NCBI GenBank assembly: GCA_902591185.1
Contig: CACIZU010000001.1
Span: 78,816 to 142,815, forward strand
Source: an uncultured Pelagibacteraceae bacterium
GTDB lineage: Bacteria > Pseudomonadota > Alphaproteobacteria > Pelagibacterales > Pelagibacteraceae
Direction of reading: 5' to 3'
DNA length: 64,000 nt
The notes beneath the pieces were generated by a model, which was given only the letters and a program-made list of their open reading frames with translations, did no database searches and had not been told where the DNA came from. Shown in pieces: positions 18,701-28,439 of this stretch. How positions within the stretch are numbered: position 1 is the stretch's first letter; every line of letters begins with the position of its first letter. Made by a program: the position numbers and the translations under genes.

Positions 18701-21414
18701 GTAAGTCACAGATAAATCTTCCTAAAACAGCTTTCTCTATGAAAGCAAACTTACCAGTTAGAGAACCAGAAATTTTAGAATATTGGAAGAAAATAAATCT
18801 CTATCAAGAATTAAGAAACTTAAGTAAAGGAAAAGAAAAATTTGTGCTTCACGATGGCCCGCCATATGCAAATGGCAATATTCATATGGGTACCGCCCTT
18901 AATAAAATTTTAAAAGATATAATTGTAAAATTTCATCAAATGGATGGAAAAGATTCTATTTATGTACCAGGTTGGGATTGTCATGGATTACCAATTGAGT
19001 GGAAAATAGAAGAACAATATAAAAAAAATAAGAAAAATAAAAATGAAGTTCCAATTGTTGAGTTTAGAAAAGAGTGCCGATCTTTTGCTGAGAAATGGAT
19101 TGAAGTGCACAAGAGTCAATTTAAAAGACTAGGTGTTGTTGGAGATTGGGAAAATTATTATTCTACAATGAGTTTTGATGCTGAAGCTCAGATCGTCAGA
19201 GAACTTGGAAAATTTTTAAAAGAAGGAAGTTTGTATAGAGGATTTAAACCAGTTCTATGGTCTACAGTTGAAAAGACTGCTCTTGCTGATGCAGAAGTTG
19301 AGTATCAAGATCATAAGTCAGATACTATTTATACATCATTTCCTGTTAAGTTTTCTAAAATTAAAGAACTTGAAGGAAGTGAAATTATTATATGGACCAC
19401 AACTCCCTGGACAATACCAGCTAACAAGGCTTTAGCTTATAATGTGGCTCTTGATTATTTATTGATTCAATTAAATGATGAAGGAGACTTTAAAAATAAA
19501 AAGATAGTTGTTGCAGAGGCTTTGTTAGATTCTTTTTTAAAAGAATGCTCAATAAAAGATTATAATGAAATAATAAAATTTAAAGGTAATAAATTAAAAG
19601 ATACAATCTGCAATCATCCTTTTTTTGATTTAGGTTATGATTATGATATTCCAATGCTCGAAGCAAGATTTGTAACAACCGAGCAAGGAACAGGAATTGT
19701 TCATTGTGCACCAAGTCATGGTCCAGATGATTTTAATTTATGTTTAAATCATGGTATTAAGGCAATCGAAACAGTAGACGGTGATGGAAGATATACGCAA
19801 AATGTAAAATTATTTGAAGGCACTCATATTTTTAAAGCTAATCCAATAGTTATTGAAAAACTTAAAGAACAAAAAAAATTATTGTCAAGTGGTGAATTGG
19901 TTCATTCTTACCCACACTCATGGCGGTCAAAAGCTCCATTGGTGCATAGAGCAACACCGCAATGGTTTATATCAATGGAAAGTCATAAACTAAGAGCTAA
20001 AGCGCTAAAAGCAATTGATGACACAACATTTTATCCAAGCAAAGGAAAAGAAAGACTGAAGTCTATGATAGAAACAAGGCCTGACTGGTGTGTGTCAAGA
20101 CAAAGAGTTTGGGGAGTTCCTCTTCCAATCTTCATAAATAAACAAACTAAAGAAATATTAGTAGACGATGAAGTTAATGAAAATATCGCTAGTATTTATG
20201 AAAAAGAGGGATCAGATTGCTGGTTCTCAGATAACGCCCAAAGATTTTTGGGAAAGAAATTTAATGCTGAAAATTATGATAAATTAAGTGATATTGTTGA
20301 GGTTTGGTTTGATAGTGGCTCAACACATTCATTTGTTTTAGAAAAAAGAGAAGATTTAAAATGGCCGGCTTCAATGTATTTAGAAGGGTCTGATCAACAT
20401 CGAGGATGGTTTCATTCATCTTTGTTAGAATCATGCGGAACACGGGGTAGGGCTCCATTTGATTCAATCTTATCTCATGGATTTGTTGTAGATGGTAAAG
20501 GTTTAAAAATGTCAAAATCTTTAGGTAACGTCATTGCTCCAGAAGATATTTTAAAGAAGTATGGAGCAGATATTTTAAGAATTTGGGTAGCTTCATCTAA
20601 TTATTCAGAAGATCTAAGAATTGATTATTCAATTCTAGATCAACATGCAGATTCTTATCGAAAAATTAGAAATACATTTAGATATTTGCTTGGAAATCTT
20701 AACGATAAATTTGAAAAAATTGATTTAGAAAGAATAGATTTAAATGATCTTCCAGAACTAGAACAGTTTATATTACACAAAATATATTTATTGAATGATA
20801 ATTTTAAAAGATATTTTAAAAATTATGATTTTCATAATTTGTATAAAGAATTATTAAATTTTTGTACTGTAGATTTGTCTGCTTTCTATTTTGATATAAG
20901 AAAAGATGCTTTATATTGTGATTCAAAAGACTCAAAAAAAAGACAATCAACAATTTTACTATTAAATATAATTTTAAATGCATTGTTGAAATGGTTTGCA
21001 CCAATTCTTTCATTTACAACAGAAGAAGTTTTTAAATTATTATCTAATGAAAATAAAAGCATTCATCTAGAAAAATTTTTGCACTTTCCAGAAAAATTTA
21101 AAAATGAAGTACTTAACGAAAAATGGAATGAATTAATTAAAGTCAGGAACATTTGCAATATCAGTATAGAAGAAAAAAGAGCAAGTAAGGAAATTGGCTC
21201 AAGTTTAGAAGCTGAGCTAGAGATTGATTTAGATAACAAATGGGTTGATAAAACAAAAGATATAGATTTCTCAGAATTATGTATTACTTCAAAAGCAAAA
21301 ATTTCTTACAAGGAAAATATAGACATAACTGTAAAAACTTCAAAAGCTAAGGGATCTAAATGCCCAGTATGTTGGAAAATTAGTGAAGAAGCTTGCGCAA
21401 GACATTCTAAATGA
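18697..21414 (+). CDS. ileS: Isoleucyl-tRNA synthetase
   Basis: 905 residues. The HIGH-type motif is GNIHMGTALNK (60-70, with HMGT in place of HIGH), PGWDCHGLPIE is intact, and the class I KMSKS motif occurs in GLKMSKSLGNV. The editing (CP1) domain has WTTTPWTIPANKALA. The C-terminal zinc module is short: CPVCWK, then CARHSK at the very end. It attaches Ile to tRNA-Ile. It overlaps ribF and lspA by ATGA junctions (4 bp each), so it is in a coupled operon. Confidence 0.96.
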   Translation: MSKSQINLPKTAFSMKANLPVREPEILEYWKKINLYQELRNLSKGKEKFVLHDGPPYANGNIHMGTALNKILKDIIVKFHQMDGKDSIYVPGWDCHGLPIEWKIEEQYKKNKKNKNEVPIVEFRKECRSFAEKWIEVHKSQFKRLGVVGDWENYYSTMSFDAEAQIVRELGKFLKEGSLYRGFKPVLWSTVEKTALADAEVEYQDHKSDTIYTSFPVKFSKIKELEGSEIIIWTTTPWTIPANKALAYNVALDYLLIQLNDEGDFKNKKIVVAEALLDSFLKECSIKDYNEIIKFKGNKLKDTICNHPFFDLGYDYDIPMLEARFVTTEQGTGIVHCAPSHGPDDFNLCLNHGIKAIETVDGDGRYTQNVKLFEGTHIFKANPIVIEKLKEQKKLLSSGELVHSYPHSWRSKAPLVHRATPQWFISMESHKLRAKALKAIDDTTFYPSKGKERLKSMIETRPDWCVSRQRVWGVPLPIFINKQTKEILVDDEVNENIASIYEKEGSDCWFSDNAQRFLGKKFNAENYDKLSDIVEVWFDSGSTHSFVLEKREDLKWPASMYLEGSDQHRGWFHSSLLESCGTRGRAPFDSILSHGFVVDGKGLKMSKSLGNVIAPEDILKKYGADILRIWVASSNYSEDLRIDYSILDQHADSYRKIRNTFRYLLGNLNDKFEKIDLERIDLNDLPELEQFILHKIYLLNDNFKRYFKNYDFHNLYKELLNFCTVDLSAFYFDIRKDALYCDSKDSKKRQSTILLLNIILNALLKWFAPILSFTTEEVFKLLSNENKSIHLEKFLHFPEKFKNEVLNEKWNELIKVRNICNISIEEKRASKEIGSSLEAELEIDLDNKWVDKTKDIDFSELCITSKAKISYKENIDITVKTSKAKGSKCPVCWKISEEACARHSK

Positions 21415-21914
21415 TTTTTAAATATTTGACTAAAAGTTTTTATATTAATTTATCAATTATATTTTTAATTTTTTTTCTTGATAGAGCTTCAAAATTATAT
21501 GTTATTTATTTGGATAAAAAAAACTTAAACTCTAAATTATTTTCCTCAGAATTTTTGAATATTGATTTAATTTGGAATGAGGGAATTGCTTTTGGTCTTT
21601 TTTCTTTTAACCAAAATAATCTTTATAATTCTCTAACATTTATTATAGCAATCATAATTATACTTATTTTGGTGATGACATTCTACAACATAGGTCTAAA
21701 AAAATATTCTTTATTAATAATATTTAGTGGTGCTTTGGGTAATTTATTTGACCGAATTTTTTATAAAGCAGTTCCAGATTTTATAGACTTACACATAAAC
21801 AATTTTCATTGGTTTATTTTTAATGTATCAGATATATTTATAACATTTGGAGTAATGCTTATGATTGTGTTAGAAATTACTTCAAAAGACGATCAAAATA
21901 AAAATTATGAATAG
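21411..21914 (+). CDS. lspA: Lipoprotein signal peptidase (signal peptidase II)
   Basis: 167 residues with four predicted membrane helices. The catalytic aspartates are in GNLFDR (Asp114) and FNVSD (Asp141), the standard LspA pair, and WNEGIAFGLF is the other conserved block. It cleaves the signal peptide of diacylated prolipoproteins in the inner membrane. Fittingly, the next gene, overlapping by 8 bp, encodes a lipoprotein. Confidence 0.92.
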   Translation: MIFKYLTKSFYINLSIIFLIFFLDRASKLYVIYLDKKNLNSKLFSSEFLNIDLIWNEGIAFGLFSFNQNNLYNSLTFIIAIIIILILVMTFYNIGLKKYSLLIIFSGALGNLFDRIFYKAVPDFIDLHINNFHWFIFNVSDIFITFGVMLMIVLEITSKDDQNKNYE

Positions 21915-22221
21915 ATCTAAAATTACTATTTTTTTAACAATTGTATTATTATTTTCTGGTTGTGGAGTTGTTAAAGAAGGATTTAAATCACCAAAACAAA
22001 GGACAAGTGATGAGTTTTTGGTTGAAAAAAAATCTCCATTGGTGATGCCGCCAAATTTTAATGAACTTCCAGTTCCAAATTCAAGTAATGAAATAATAAA
22101 AAAAGATCAAAAAACTATTAAGAGCCTAATAACTAAATCAGAAAAAAATAAAAACAATAGTAAGAAAAAAAACAATCAAAACTTAGAAAAAACAATATTA
22201 GAAAAAATTAAATCTAATTAA
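21907..22221 (+). CDS. BamF-like (DUF3035) outer-membrane lipoprotein
   Basis: 104 residues. It has a signal sequence with lipobox LFSGC (lipidated Cys19), followed by QRTSDEFLVEKKSPLVMPPN at 31-50. This matches the RxPDEFxVxxRxPLxxPP motif shared by alphaproteobacterial BamF (DUF3035) and the N-terminus of BamC, both accessory lipoproteins of the outer-membrane beta-barrel assembly machine. The remaining tail is Lys/Asn-rich and probably unstructured. It directly follows lspA, which would process it. Assignment rests on the motif and position. Confidence 0.75.
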   Translation: MNRSKITIFLTIVLLFSGCGVVKEGFKSPKQRTSDEFLVEKKSPLVMPPNFNELPVPNSSNEIIKKDQKTIKSLITKSEKNKNNSKKKNNQNLEKTILEKIKSN

Positions 22222-23375
22222 TGATAACTTCAAATATTTCATTTAAAGTATTTAAAGAAAAAGGAAAAAATTTAAATTTAAAAAAAAAATTATTTTTTAT
22301 TTTAAGAGAAAACAACGAAGTTTTAAAATCGCTAAGCAAGAAATATAGAGATAGTTTTGATAGTAAGAAATTTAAGAAATATAAGAAAAATTTTAATTTT
22401 AGAGTAATAGGAATGGGTGGCTCCATTTTGGGAACCAAAACAATCTATGAATTTTTGGGTGAAAAAATTAAAAAAAAATTTTCTTTTATTGATAACTTGC
22501 AACCAAAAAAAAAAATTAATAAAAAAAAAAATACAATTAATTTAATTGTATCTAAGTCTGGCAATACAACTGAAACTATAGTAAATGCAAATTTATTAAT
22601 AAATAAAAATGATGATAATATTTTCATAACCGAAAATAAAAAAAGTTACCTTTATCTTTTAGGAAAAAAATTAAAATCAGATATTATACATCACAATAAT
22701 TTTATTGGAGGAAGATACTCTGTGCTTTCAGAGGTTGGAATGTTGCCGGCTGAATTAATGGGGCTTAATCCAAATAAGTTTAGATCTTTAAATGATCTAA
22801 TAAAAAATAAAAAATTTATAAACACACTCATTTCTAACGTAAATTCCATAATATATTTTATTAAAAATAAAAAATATAATTCAATAATAATTAACTATGA
22901 TAAAAAATCAGAAAGTTTATTTAATTGGTACCAACAACTTATAGCCGAAAGTTTAGGTAAGAAAAATAAAGGCTTACTCCCAATAGTTTCTAATATGCCA
23001 AAAGATAATCATAGTGTTATGCAATTATATTTAGATGGTTTTAAAAATAATTTTTTTACTTTTTTTTACGTAAAAGAAAAAAATTCTTTAAAAATAAATG
23101 ATAATGAAATTTTATTATCACAAAAATATTTAAAAGGTAAAGATATTGACTCAATTATTTACGCTCAAAAAAAAGCTACAGAAAATGTTTTTAAAAAAAA
23201 AAAAATTCCATTTCGTAGTTTCGAAATAAAAAAAAGAGATGAAAAAAGTTTAGGAGAATTGTTTTGTTTTTTTATTTTAGAGACTATTTTGATTGGAAAA
23301 ACATTAAATTTAAATCCATATGATCAACCAGCTGTTGAGCTAATAAAGAAAGAAACAAAAAAATTACTTATTTAA
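22221..23375 (+). CDS. pgi: Glucose-6-phosphate isomerase (short form)
   Basis: 384 residues, clearly shorter than the 445-550 usual for bacterial Pgi. Active-site blocks are present: GMGGSILG, SKSGNTTET, GGRYSVLSEVGMLPAEL, DNHSVMQLYLDG with the catalytic His, and QPAVELIKKET with the conserved Lys. It interconverts glucose-6-phosphate and fructose-6-phosphate. Its ATG overlaps the preceding TAA by 1 nt. The end overlaps the convergent rsmD by 12 bp. The enzyme family is sure; the short length is unusual but no motif is lost. Confidence 0.87.
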   Translation: MITSNISFKVFKEKGKNLNLKKKLFFILRENNEVLKSLSKKYRDSFDSKKFKKYKKNFNFRVIGMGGSILGTKTIYEFLGEKIKKKFSFIDNLQPKKKINKKKNTINLIVSKSGNTTETIVNANLLINKNDDNIFITENKKSYLYLLGKKLKSDIIHHNNFIGGRYSVLSEVGMLPAELMGLNPNKFRSLNDLIKNKKFINTLISNVNSIIYFIKNKKYNSIIINYDKKSESLFNWYQQLIAESLGKKNKGLLPIVSNMPKDNHSVMQLYLDGFKNNFFTFFYVKEKNSLKINDNEILLSQKYLKGKDIDSIIYAQKKATENVFKKKKIPFRSFEIKKRDEKSLGELFCFFILETILIGKTLNLNPYDQPAVELIKKETKKLLI

Positions 23376-23933
23376 GTATGATAAAAATAAAATTTTAGAT
23401 ATACCGTACTTTTTTTCCTCAACAATTTTAAAGGTTTTTGGTAACGTATCTTGTTCATTTTTATGTCTATGAATTATAATTATTCCAGTTTTATTGAGAA
23501 TTTTTTCATTTTTAATATTGTTAAGGACATTTTTTAAATTTTTATCTTTATATGGAGGATCTAGAAAAATAATATCAAATTTATTATCAAGTTTTAAAAA
23601 TGTTCTATTATCATAAACATCGTTTTCAATAATTTTATAATTTTTAATTGATTTAATACTAATCAAGTTTTTTTTTAAAATTGGCAAAACTCCATTATAA
23701 TTTTCAATAAAGACTACTTTTTTTGCTTCTCTAGACAAGCATTCAATTCCAAATGAACCAACACCAGAAAATAAATCAAGTATGTTAGAATTTTTTAAAT
23801 CTACTGTAAATTTTTTGGAATGATTAATTATGTTAAAAATTGATTCTTTAGTTAAATCTTTTAAGGGCCTCGTTTTAAAATCTTTAGGTTCAAGAATTTT
23901 TTTACCTTTAAATAATCCAGATATTATCCTCAT
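23364..23933 (-). CDS. rsmD: 16S rRNA (guanine-966-N2)-methyltransferase
   Basis: 189 residues. The start MRIISGLFKGKKI and TRPLKDLTKESIFNII are diagnostic of RsmD. The SAM motif is DLFSGVGSFGIECLSR and the catalytic motif IV is DPPY in IIFLDPPYKD. It methylates G966 of 16S rRNA in the small subunit. It shares 1 bp with purD upstream (probably one transcript) and overlaps pgi by 12 bp on the other strand. Confidence 0.93.
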   Translation of the reverse strand: MRIISGLFKGKKILEPKDFKTRPLKDLTKESIFNIINHSKKFTVDLKNSNILDLFSGVGSFGIECLSREAKKVVFIENYNGVLPILKKNLISIKSIKNYKIIENDVYDNRTFLKLDNKFDIIFLDPPYKDKNLKNVLNNIKNEKILNKTGIIIIHRHKNEQDTLPKTFKIVEEKKYGISKILFLSYLNK

Positions 23934-25195
23934 TATTTGATTACTTTAAATCCAATATCTTTTCTGTAAAAACCACCTAACCAATTGAGGTTATTTAAAT
24001 TTTTAATAATAGTTTGTCTTGCAATATTAAAATCATCAGAAAGAGTCACTAAATTTAAAACTCGTCCACCAATTGCATATATTTTGTTATTTTTTTTAGA
24101 TGTTCCTGCATGAAATAAATATTCATTATTATTAAGCTTGATGTTTTTCAGATTTTCAATTTCTATATCTTTATTAAAATTATCAGGATATCCTTTAGAG
24201 CAAACAACAATACATAAACTTTTTTTATTTGACCATTCAATATCTATTTCATTGAGTTTTTTGTTACAACAAGCTAAAAAAATCTCAACTAAATCTGTTT
24301 TAAGTTTTGGAAGTATTGTTTGACATTCAGGATCACCCATACGTACATTATATTCTATTAAATAAGGTTCGTTATCAACTATCATTAACCCAGCGTATAA
24401 AAAGCCTTTATACTCACCACCTAGTTCAGACAATCCTTTTAAAGTTGGTTTTATAATCTTATTTATAATTTTTTTTTCTAAGTCAGAATTCAACAGTCTT
24501 GAAGGTGAATATGCACCCATTCCACCAGTATTTTTTCCCTTATCACCCTCCAAAACTCTTTTATGATCTTGAGCTGAACCAAAATTTTTAAAAATATTAC
24601 CATCATTTATCGTAAAAAAACTCATCTCTTCACCTTTGAGAAATTCTTCAATTAATAAGTTTTCAGCTTTACCAAATTTGCCATTAAAAATTTCTTCAAT
24701 AGCGATATTACCCTCAATCTCATTATTACAAATGTAAACGCCTTTGCCTGATGCTAGATTATCAGCTTTAATTACTGTAGGAAAATTTGATTCTTTTAAA
24801 AATTTTTTTGAGTCATTTTTATTTTGAAAGATACCAAATTTAGCAGTTGGAATATTGAATTTTTGACAAAGATTTTTTGTAAATATTTTTGATCCCTCAA
24901 GTTGAGAAGCTATTTTATTTGGACCAAAAACTTTTATATTAAATTTTTCAAGATAATCCACTATGCCATCAACTAAAGGTTTTTCTGGACCAACAACAAC
25001 TAAATCTATTTTTTTTTCTAAAACAAAATTTTTAATATTTTCAAAATTATTTAAATCTAGAATTATATTTTTAGCAATATCTTCTGTTCCAGCATTTCCT
25101 GGGAAACAAAAAATTTCATCAATTTTATTGGAATTTTTTAGACTTTCACAAATTGCATGCTCTCTTCCACCACTTCCTATTATTCCAACTTTCAT
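23933..25195 (-). CDS. purD: Phosphoribosylamine-glycine ligase (GAR synthetase)
   Basis: 420 residues. ATP-grasp enzyme: start VGIIGSGGREHAICESL, ATP site PTVIKADNLASGKGVYI, metal site EYNVRMGDPECQ. It catalyses step two of de novo purine synthesis. The start is separated by 21 bp from the divergent DUF2093 gene, and rsmD follows directly. Assignment is secure. Confidence 0.96.
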   Translation of the reverse strand: MKVGIIGSGGREHAICESLKNSNKIDEIFCFPGNAGTEDIAKNIILDLNNFENIKNFVLEKKIDLVVVGPEKPLVDGIVDYLEKFNIKVFGPNKIASQLEGSKIFTKNLCQKFNIPTAKFGIFQNKNDSKKFLKESNFPTVIKADNLASGKGVYICNNEIEGNIAIEEIFNGKFGKAENLLIEEFLKGEEMSFFTINDGNIFKNFGSAQDHKRVLEGDKGKNTGGMGAYSPSRLLNSDLEKKIINKIIKPTLKGLSELGGEYKGFLYAGLMIVDNEPYLIEYNVRMGDPECQTILPKLKTDLVEIFLACCNKKLNEIDIEWSNKKSLCIVVCSKGYPDNFNKDIEIENLKNIKLNNNEYLFHAGTSKKNNKIYAIGGRVLNLVTLSDDFNIARQTIIKNLNNLNWLGGFYRKDIGFKVIK

Positions 25196-25216
25196 ATAAA
25201 AGTATATAAACTAAAA

Positions 25217-25411
25217 ATGATAAAAATAGCAAAAATAAAATATTTACCAAATAATTTTCAAATTATCGAGAATGGCGATTACGTTGAGTGTGCTGTTACT
25301 GGTAAAAAAATTAATATTGAAAATTTGACTTATTGGAATGTTGAATTGCAAGAACCTTATTTTTCCTACAAAGAAGCTTTCCAAAAAAGAGAAGAAATAG
25401 ATAAAAAATAA
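25217..25411 (+). CDS. DUF2093 family small protein
   Basis: 64 residues from the ATG at 25217; an upstream in-frame start at 25157 lies inside purD. The core CAVTGKKINIENLTYWNVEL followed by EPYFSYKEA is what I know as DUF2093, a small alphaproteobacterial family of unknown function (pattern CAVTGxxIPLxxLxYWxVxxQExY). One conserved Cys. It is divergent from purD and ends 3 bp from convergent lpxL. Confidence 0.75.
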   Translation: MIKIAKIKYLPNNFQIIENGDYVECAVTGKKINIENLTYWNVELQEPYFSYKEAFQKREEIDKK

Positions 25412-25414
25412 TTT

Positions 25415-26275
25415 TTATTTCCAGCGATTATGTGACCAAATCCATTGTTCAGGATTGCTAATTATCATTTTTTCAAGAATTTGATTTAATTCAATTGTAA
25501 TATCTTTTATTGATGTTTCTTTTGAAAAATTTAGTGGTTTATTAATAGTTATCTTAAAATTTATACCATTTATTCTTTTAATAAAGATAGGAACAACAGG
25601 TATATTGAATCTTTTAACTAGTTGAGCAGGTATAGTTGTTGTCAATGCTTCTTGATTAAAGAAATCAGCTTTAATTCCCTCCGAAACTCTCTGATCAATC
25701 ATTAGTGCAGTTGAATGATTATTTTTTTTAAGACTAATCAATTGTTTCATTCCACCAATACCTTTTTTTATTTGATTTTTGCAAATATAATTTTTTCTTA
25801 TTTTTTCTATTATTTTATTTAAAAAAATATTATTTAATGGTCGATATATTGCTGACAGTTCTATGCCTGCTTTTTCTAAATGCATTGCCATTAATTCAAA
25901 ATTACTAAAATGACCTGAAATAAAAACTACAGGTTTATTAATTTTTTTTATTTCAGCGAGGGTTTCTTGACCTATTATTTCGACTGTTGAATCAATTTTA
26001 CCTGATCTAAAATCTTTGATAAATATATATTCTGCAAAAACTCTTCCATAATTATTCCACATTAATTTTGTTAATTTGTTTAAGTCTTGTAAATTAATAT
26101 CTGGAATAGCTCTTTTAATATTTGAATGAATTAATTTTTTAGACCGAAACATGGGGCCAATTATTTCAAATAACTTTCCTCCAATAGCCGAAGATATTTT
26201 AAATCCTAATATTTTAAATAAAGAAAAAAAAATTATTACAAATAAAAATTGAAAAAAATATTTAATTTGTTTCAT
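25415..26275 (-). CDS. lpxL: Lipid A lauroyl/myristoyl acyltransferase (LpxL/HtrB family)
   Basis: 286 residues, with an N-terminal membrane anchor (about 5-24) and the acyltransferase HX4E motif in GHFSNFE (His122, Glu127). IDQRVSEGIKADFFNQ and PEQWIWSHNRWK at the C-terminus are typical. It adds a secondary acyl chain to Kdo2-lipid IVA at the inner membrane. It is last in the ubiA-msbA-waaA-lpxK-lpxL run, 1 bp after lpxK. LpxL versus LpxM specificity cannot be read. Confidence 0.88.
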   Translation of the reverse strand: MKQIKYFFQFLFVIIFFSLFKILGFKISSAIGGKLFEIIGPMFRSKKLIHSNIKRAIPDINLQDLNKLTKLMWNNYGRVFAEYIFIKDFRSGKIDSTVEIIGQETLAEIKKINKPVVFISGHFSNFELMAMHLEKAGIELSAIYRPLNNIFLNKIIEKIRKNYICKNQIKKGIGGMKQLISLKKNNHSTALMIDQRVSEGIKADFFNQEALTTTIPAQLVKRFNIPVVPIFIKRINGINFKITINKPLNFSKETSIKDITIELNQILEKMIISNPEQWIWSHNRWK

Positions 26276-26276
26276 C

Positions 26277-27206
26277 TTATTTAAGAATTGTATTAATTAA
26301 TCTTTCTTCATTAATTATTTTTAATTTAGATCTTATAATTTTAATCTCATCCATCTTATTATTTTCTAATCTCAAATAGTCTTTTTCTGTTGTAATTACC
26401 TTACAATCTAGATCATTTGCTTGTTTTAATATTTGTTTGATATCATTATTCGTATATTCGTAATGATCAGGAAATTCTATATCTTTATAAATGTTTAAAC
26501 CATTTTTTCTTATCATTGATATGAATGTTTGATGATTTCCAATACCTGAGAAAACCAAGTATTTATTATTTTGATCAAATTCATCCAGATTTAAAAGCTC
26601 ATATTCTCCAATATGAATATTTATTTTTGGATTAATCTGAAGTATTTCTTTTTCTATATTTTCTATATTTTCTAGATTTCCATTTAGAAATAAATGCTGA
26701 TATTTTTTTAAGTTTTTAATATTTTCTCTTAATGGACCAGCTGGTATTGTTAAACCATTTCCTATCCAATTTAGATTATTGAAACAGACAAAACTTATAT
26801 CATAATTAATTGAATTATCTTGTAGACCGTCATCTAGAATTGCAATTTCATAATTTTCATTTTCTGCTTGAGCAACGGCATCAAGTCTTTTTGATGATGT
26901 AAAAATTTTACCTCTACTTTGTAATAGTTTTTGTTCATCAATTTGATCTTTATAAAATTTTTTAACAAAACATGATCTAATTTTTTTTTTATTTAATATT
27001 TCATTTATTTTGATGCTAAGTGAGGTTTTGCCTGTACCACCAATGTAAATATTTCCTACACAAATAGTTTTTATTTTAAATTTTTTTGTTTTTGATTTAA
27101 TTTTAAATAAGTTTAAAATGTTAATCAGTAATGCAATTGGCAACAAAAGATAGGCGTATATATTAGGTTTTTTATAATCCCAAAATTTAGGTTTTTTTAA
27201 ATTCAT
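26277..27206 (-). CDS. lpxK: Tetraacyldisaccharide 4'-kinase
   Basis: 309 residues. The N-terminal membrane helix is followed by the P-loop GNIYIGGTGKTSLS; ILDDGLQDNSI holds the DDGxQ catalytic block. It phosphorylates the 4' position of the lipid A disaccharide at the cytoplasmic side of the inner membrane. Overlaps waaA by 20 bp upstream and touches lpxL downstream. Assignment is secure. Confidence 0.93.
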   Translation of the reverse strand: MNLKKPKFWDYKKPNIYAYLLLPIALLINILNLFKIKSKTKKFKIKTICVGNIYIGGTGKTSLSIKINEILNKKKIRSCFVKKFYKDQIDEQKLLQSRGKIFTSSKRLDAVAQAENENYEIAILDDGLQDNSINYDISFVCFNNLNWIGNGLTIPAGPLRENIKNLKKYQHLFLNGNLENIENIEKEILQINPKINIHIGEYELLNLDEFDQNNKYLVFSGIGNHQTFISMIRKNGLNIYKDIEFPDHYEYTNNDIKQILKQANDLDCKVITTEKDYLRLENNKMDEIKIIRSKLKIINEERLINTILK

Positions 27207-28437
27207 TATTAATTAGACTATTCAATTCTTTTATAGTTTTTTTTAAAATTATTCCCCCAATTTTCTTAATTTTTTTACCATGACTCTTGTTTTTTTTGAA
27301 AGTAATTAGAGATGCTAATTTCTTATGTGTGGTAATTTTTTGGGAAATTTTAAATGATTTTAACAGTCTATATACGTCTGTGAAATTATCAATATTTGGT
27401 CCATGTAAAATTCTTGCACCATACCGAGCAGCTTCCAAGGGATTTTGTCCACCTCTTTTTATAATAGAGCCACCTAAAAAAACCGAACATCCAATTTTAT
27501 GAAATTTTTTTGTTTCACCAAATGTATCAACAATATAAATATCAACATCTTTTAAATTTTTATTCTTTGAGCTATGAGAAATAGTTTTTAAATTAAGTTT
27601 TTTAATTTCTGAAATAATTTCTTTAATTCTATGCACATGTCTTGGAATAATTATAGTTATTAGACTCTGAAATTTTTTTTTAAGTTCAATATGAGCTTTA
27701 GCACAAAAAATTTCTTCATTTGAGTGTGTACTTGATGCAATCCAAACTTTTTTTGTTTTTAATTGAAATTTTAATTGATCATCAATTGTATCTTGTTTGT
27801 CTCCATCAATTTCGGAAAATTTTAAATTTCCGATAAGATTTATTTTTTTTACTTTTAATTTTTTTAAAAAATTTTTGGTTTCCAAGTTTTGTGGATAAGC
27901 AATTGAGATTTTATCAAAAATTGATCGACTAAAATTTTTAATTTTAATCCATTTATTGAATGTTTTTTTAGTTATTCTAGCATTTAATAATATTAACGGA
28001 ATTTTATGGTTATCTAATGTTTTGAACATACACGGCCAAATTTCAGATTCAATAAAGATAGCTAAACTTGGTTTCCAATAATTCAAAAATTTAGATGTTA
28101 AAAAAATATGATCAAAAGGATAAAATTGATGAGTTGTTTTTTTGAATTTAAATTTACTTATAACCTTTGAAGAACTCAAAGTACTGGATGTAATGAGAAT
28201 TTGATTTATATATTTTTTTTTTTCATATTTTTTAATTATTGGTATAATACTTAATATTTCACCTACACTTGCACAATGAAACCATATCAATTTACCCCTA
28301 TGTCTTTTTTTTGAAAATATACTAAATTTTTCTACAAATCTTTTTTTATCTTCTTTATTTTTTAAAATTCTAAAAATTATTATTATTGGAGAAATTAAAA
28401 TGATTAAAGATAAAGCAGCTTGATATAAAAAAAACAT
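27187..28437 (-). CDS. waaA: 3-deoxy-D-manno-octulosonic acid (Kdo) transferase
   Basis: 416 residues. An N-terminal membrane anchor is followed by IWFHCASVGEILSIIPII and, in the C-terminal GT-B domain, ASTHSNEE and RGGQNPLEAARYGARILHGP, all WaaA signatures. It transfers Kdo from CMP-Kdo to lipid IVA. It lies 2 bp after msbA and overlaps lpxK. Whether it adds one or two Kdo residues cannot be read. Confidence 0.94.
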   Translation of the reverse strand: MFFLYQAALSLIILISPIIIIFRILKNKEDKKRFVEKFSIFSKKRHRGKLIWFHCASVGEILSIIPIIKKYEKKKYINQILITSSTLSSSKVISKFKFKKTTHQFYPFDHIFLTSKFLNYWKPSLAIFIESEIWPCMFKTLDNHKIPLILLNARITKKTFNKWIKIKNFSRSIFDKISIAYPQNLETKNFLKKLKVKKINLIGNLKFSEIDGDKQDTIDDQLKFQLKTKKVWIASSTHSNEEIFCAKAHIELKKKFQSLITIIIPRHVHRIKEIISEIKKLNLKTISHSSKNKNLKDVDIYIVDTFGETKKFHKIGCSVFLGGSIIKRGGQNPLEAARYGARILHGPNIDNFTDVYRLLKSFKISQKITTHKKLASLITFKKNKSHGKKIKKIGGIILKKTIKELNSLINNEFKKT

Positions 28438-28439
28438 AC

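Noticed and set aside
22214..22627. Minus-strand ORFs opposite pgi
   Set aside because: Hydrophobic shadows of Lys/Asn-rich pgi codons; pgi motifs on the plus strand are clear.
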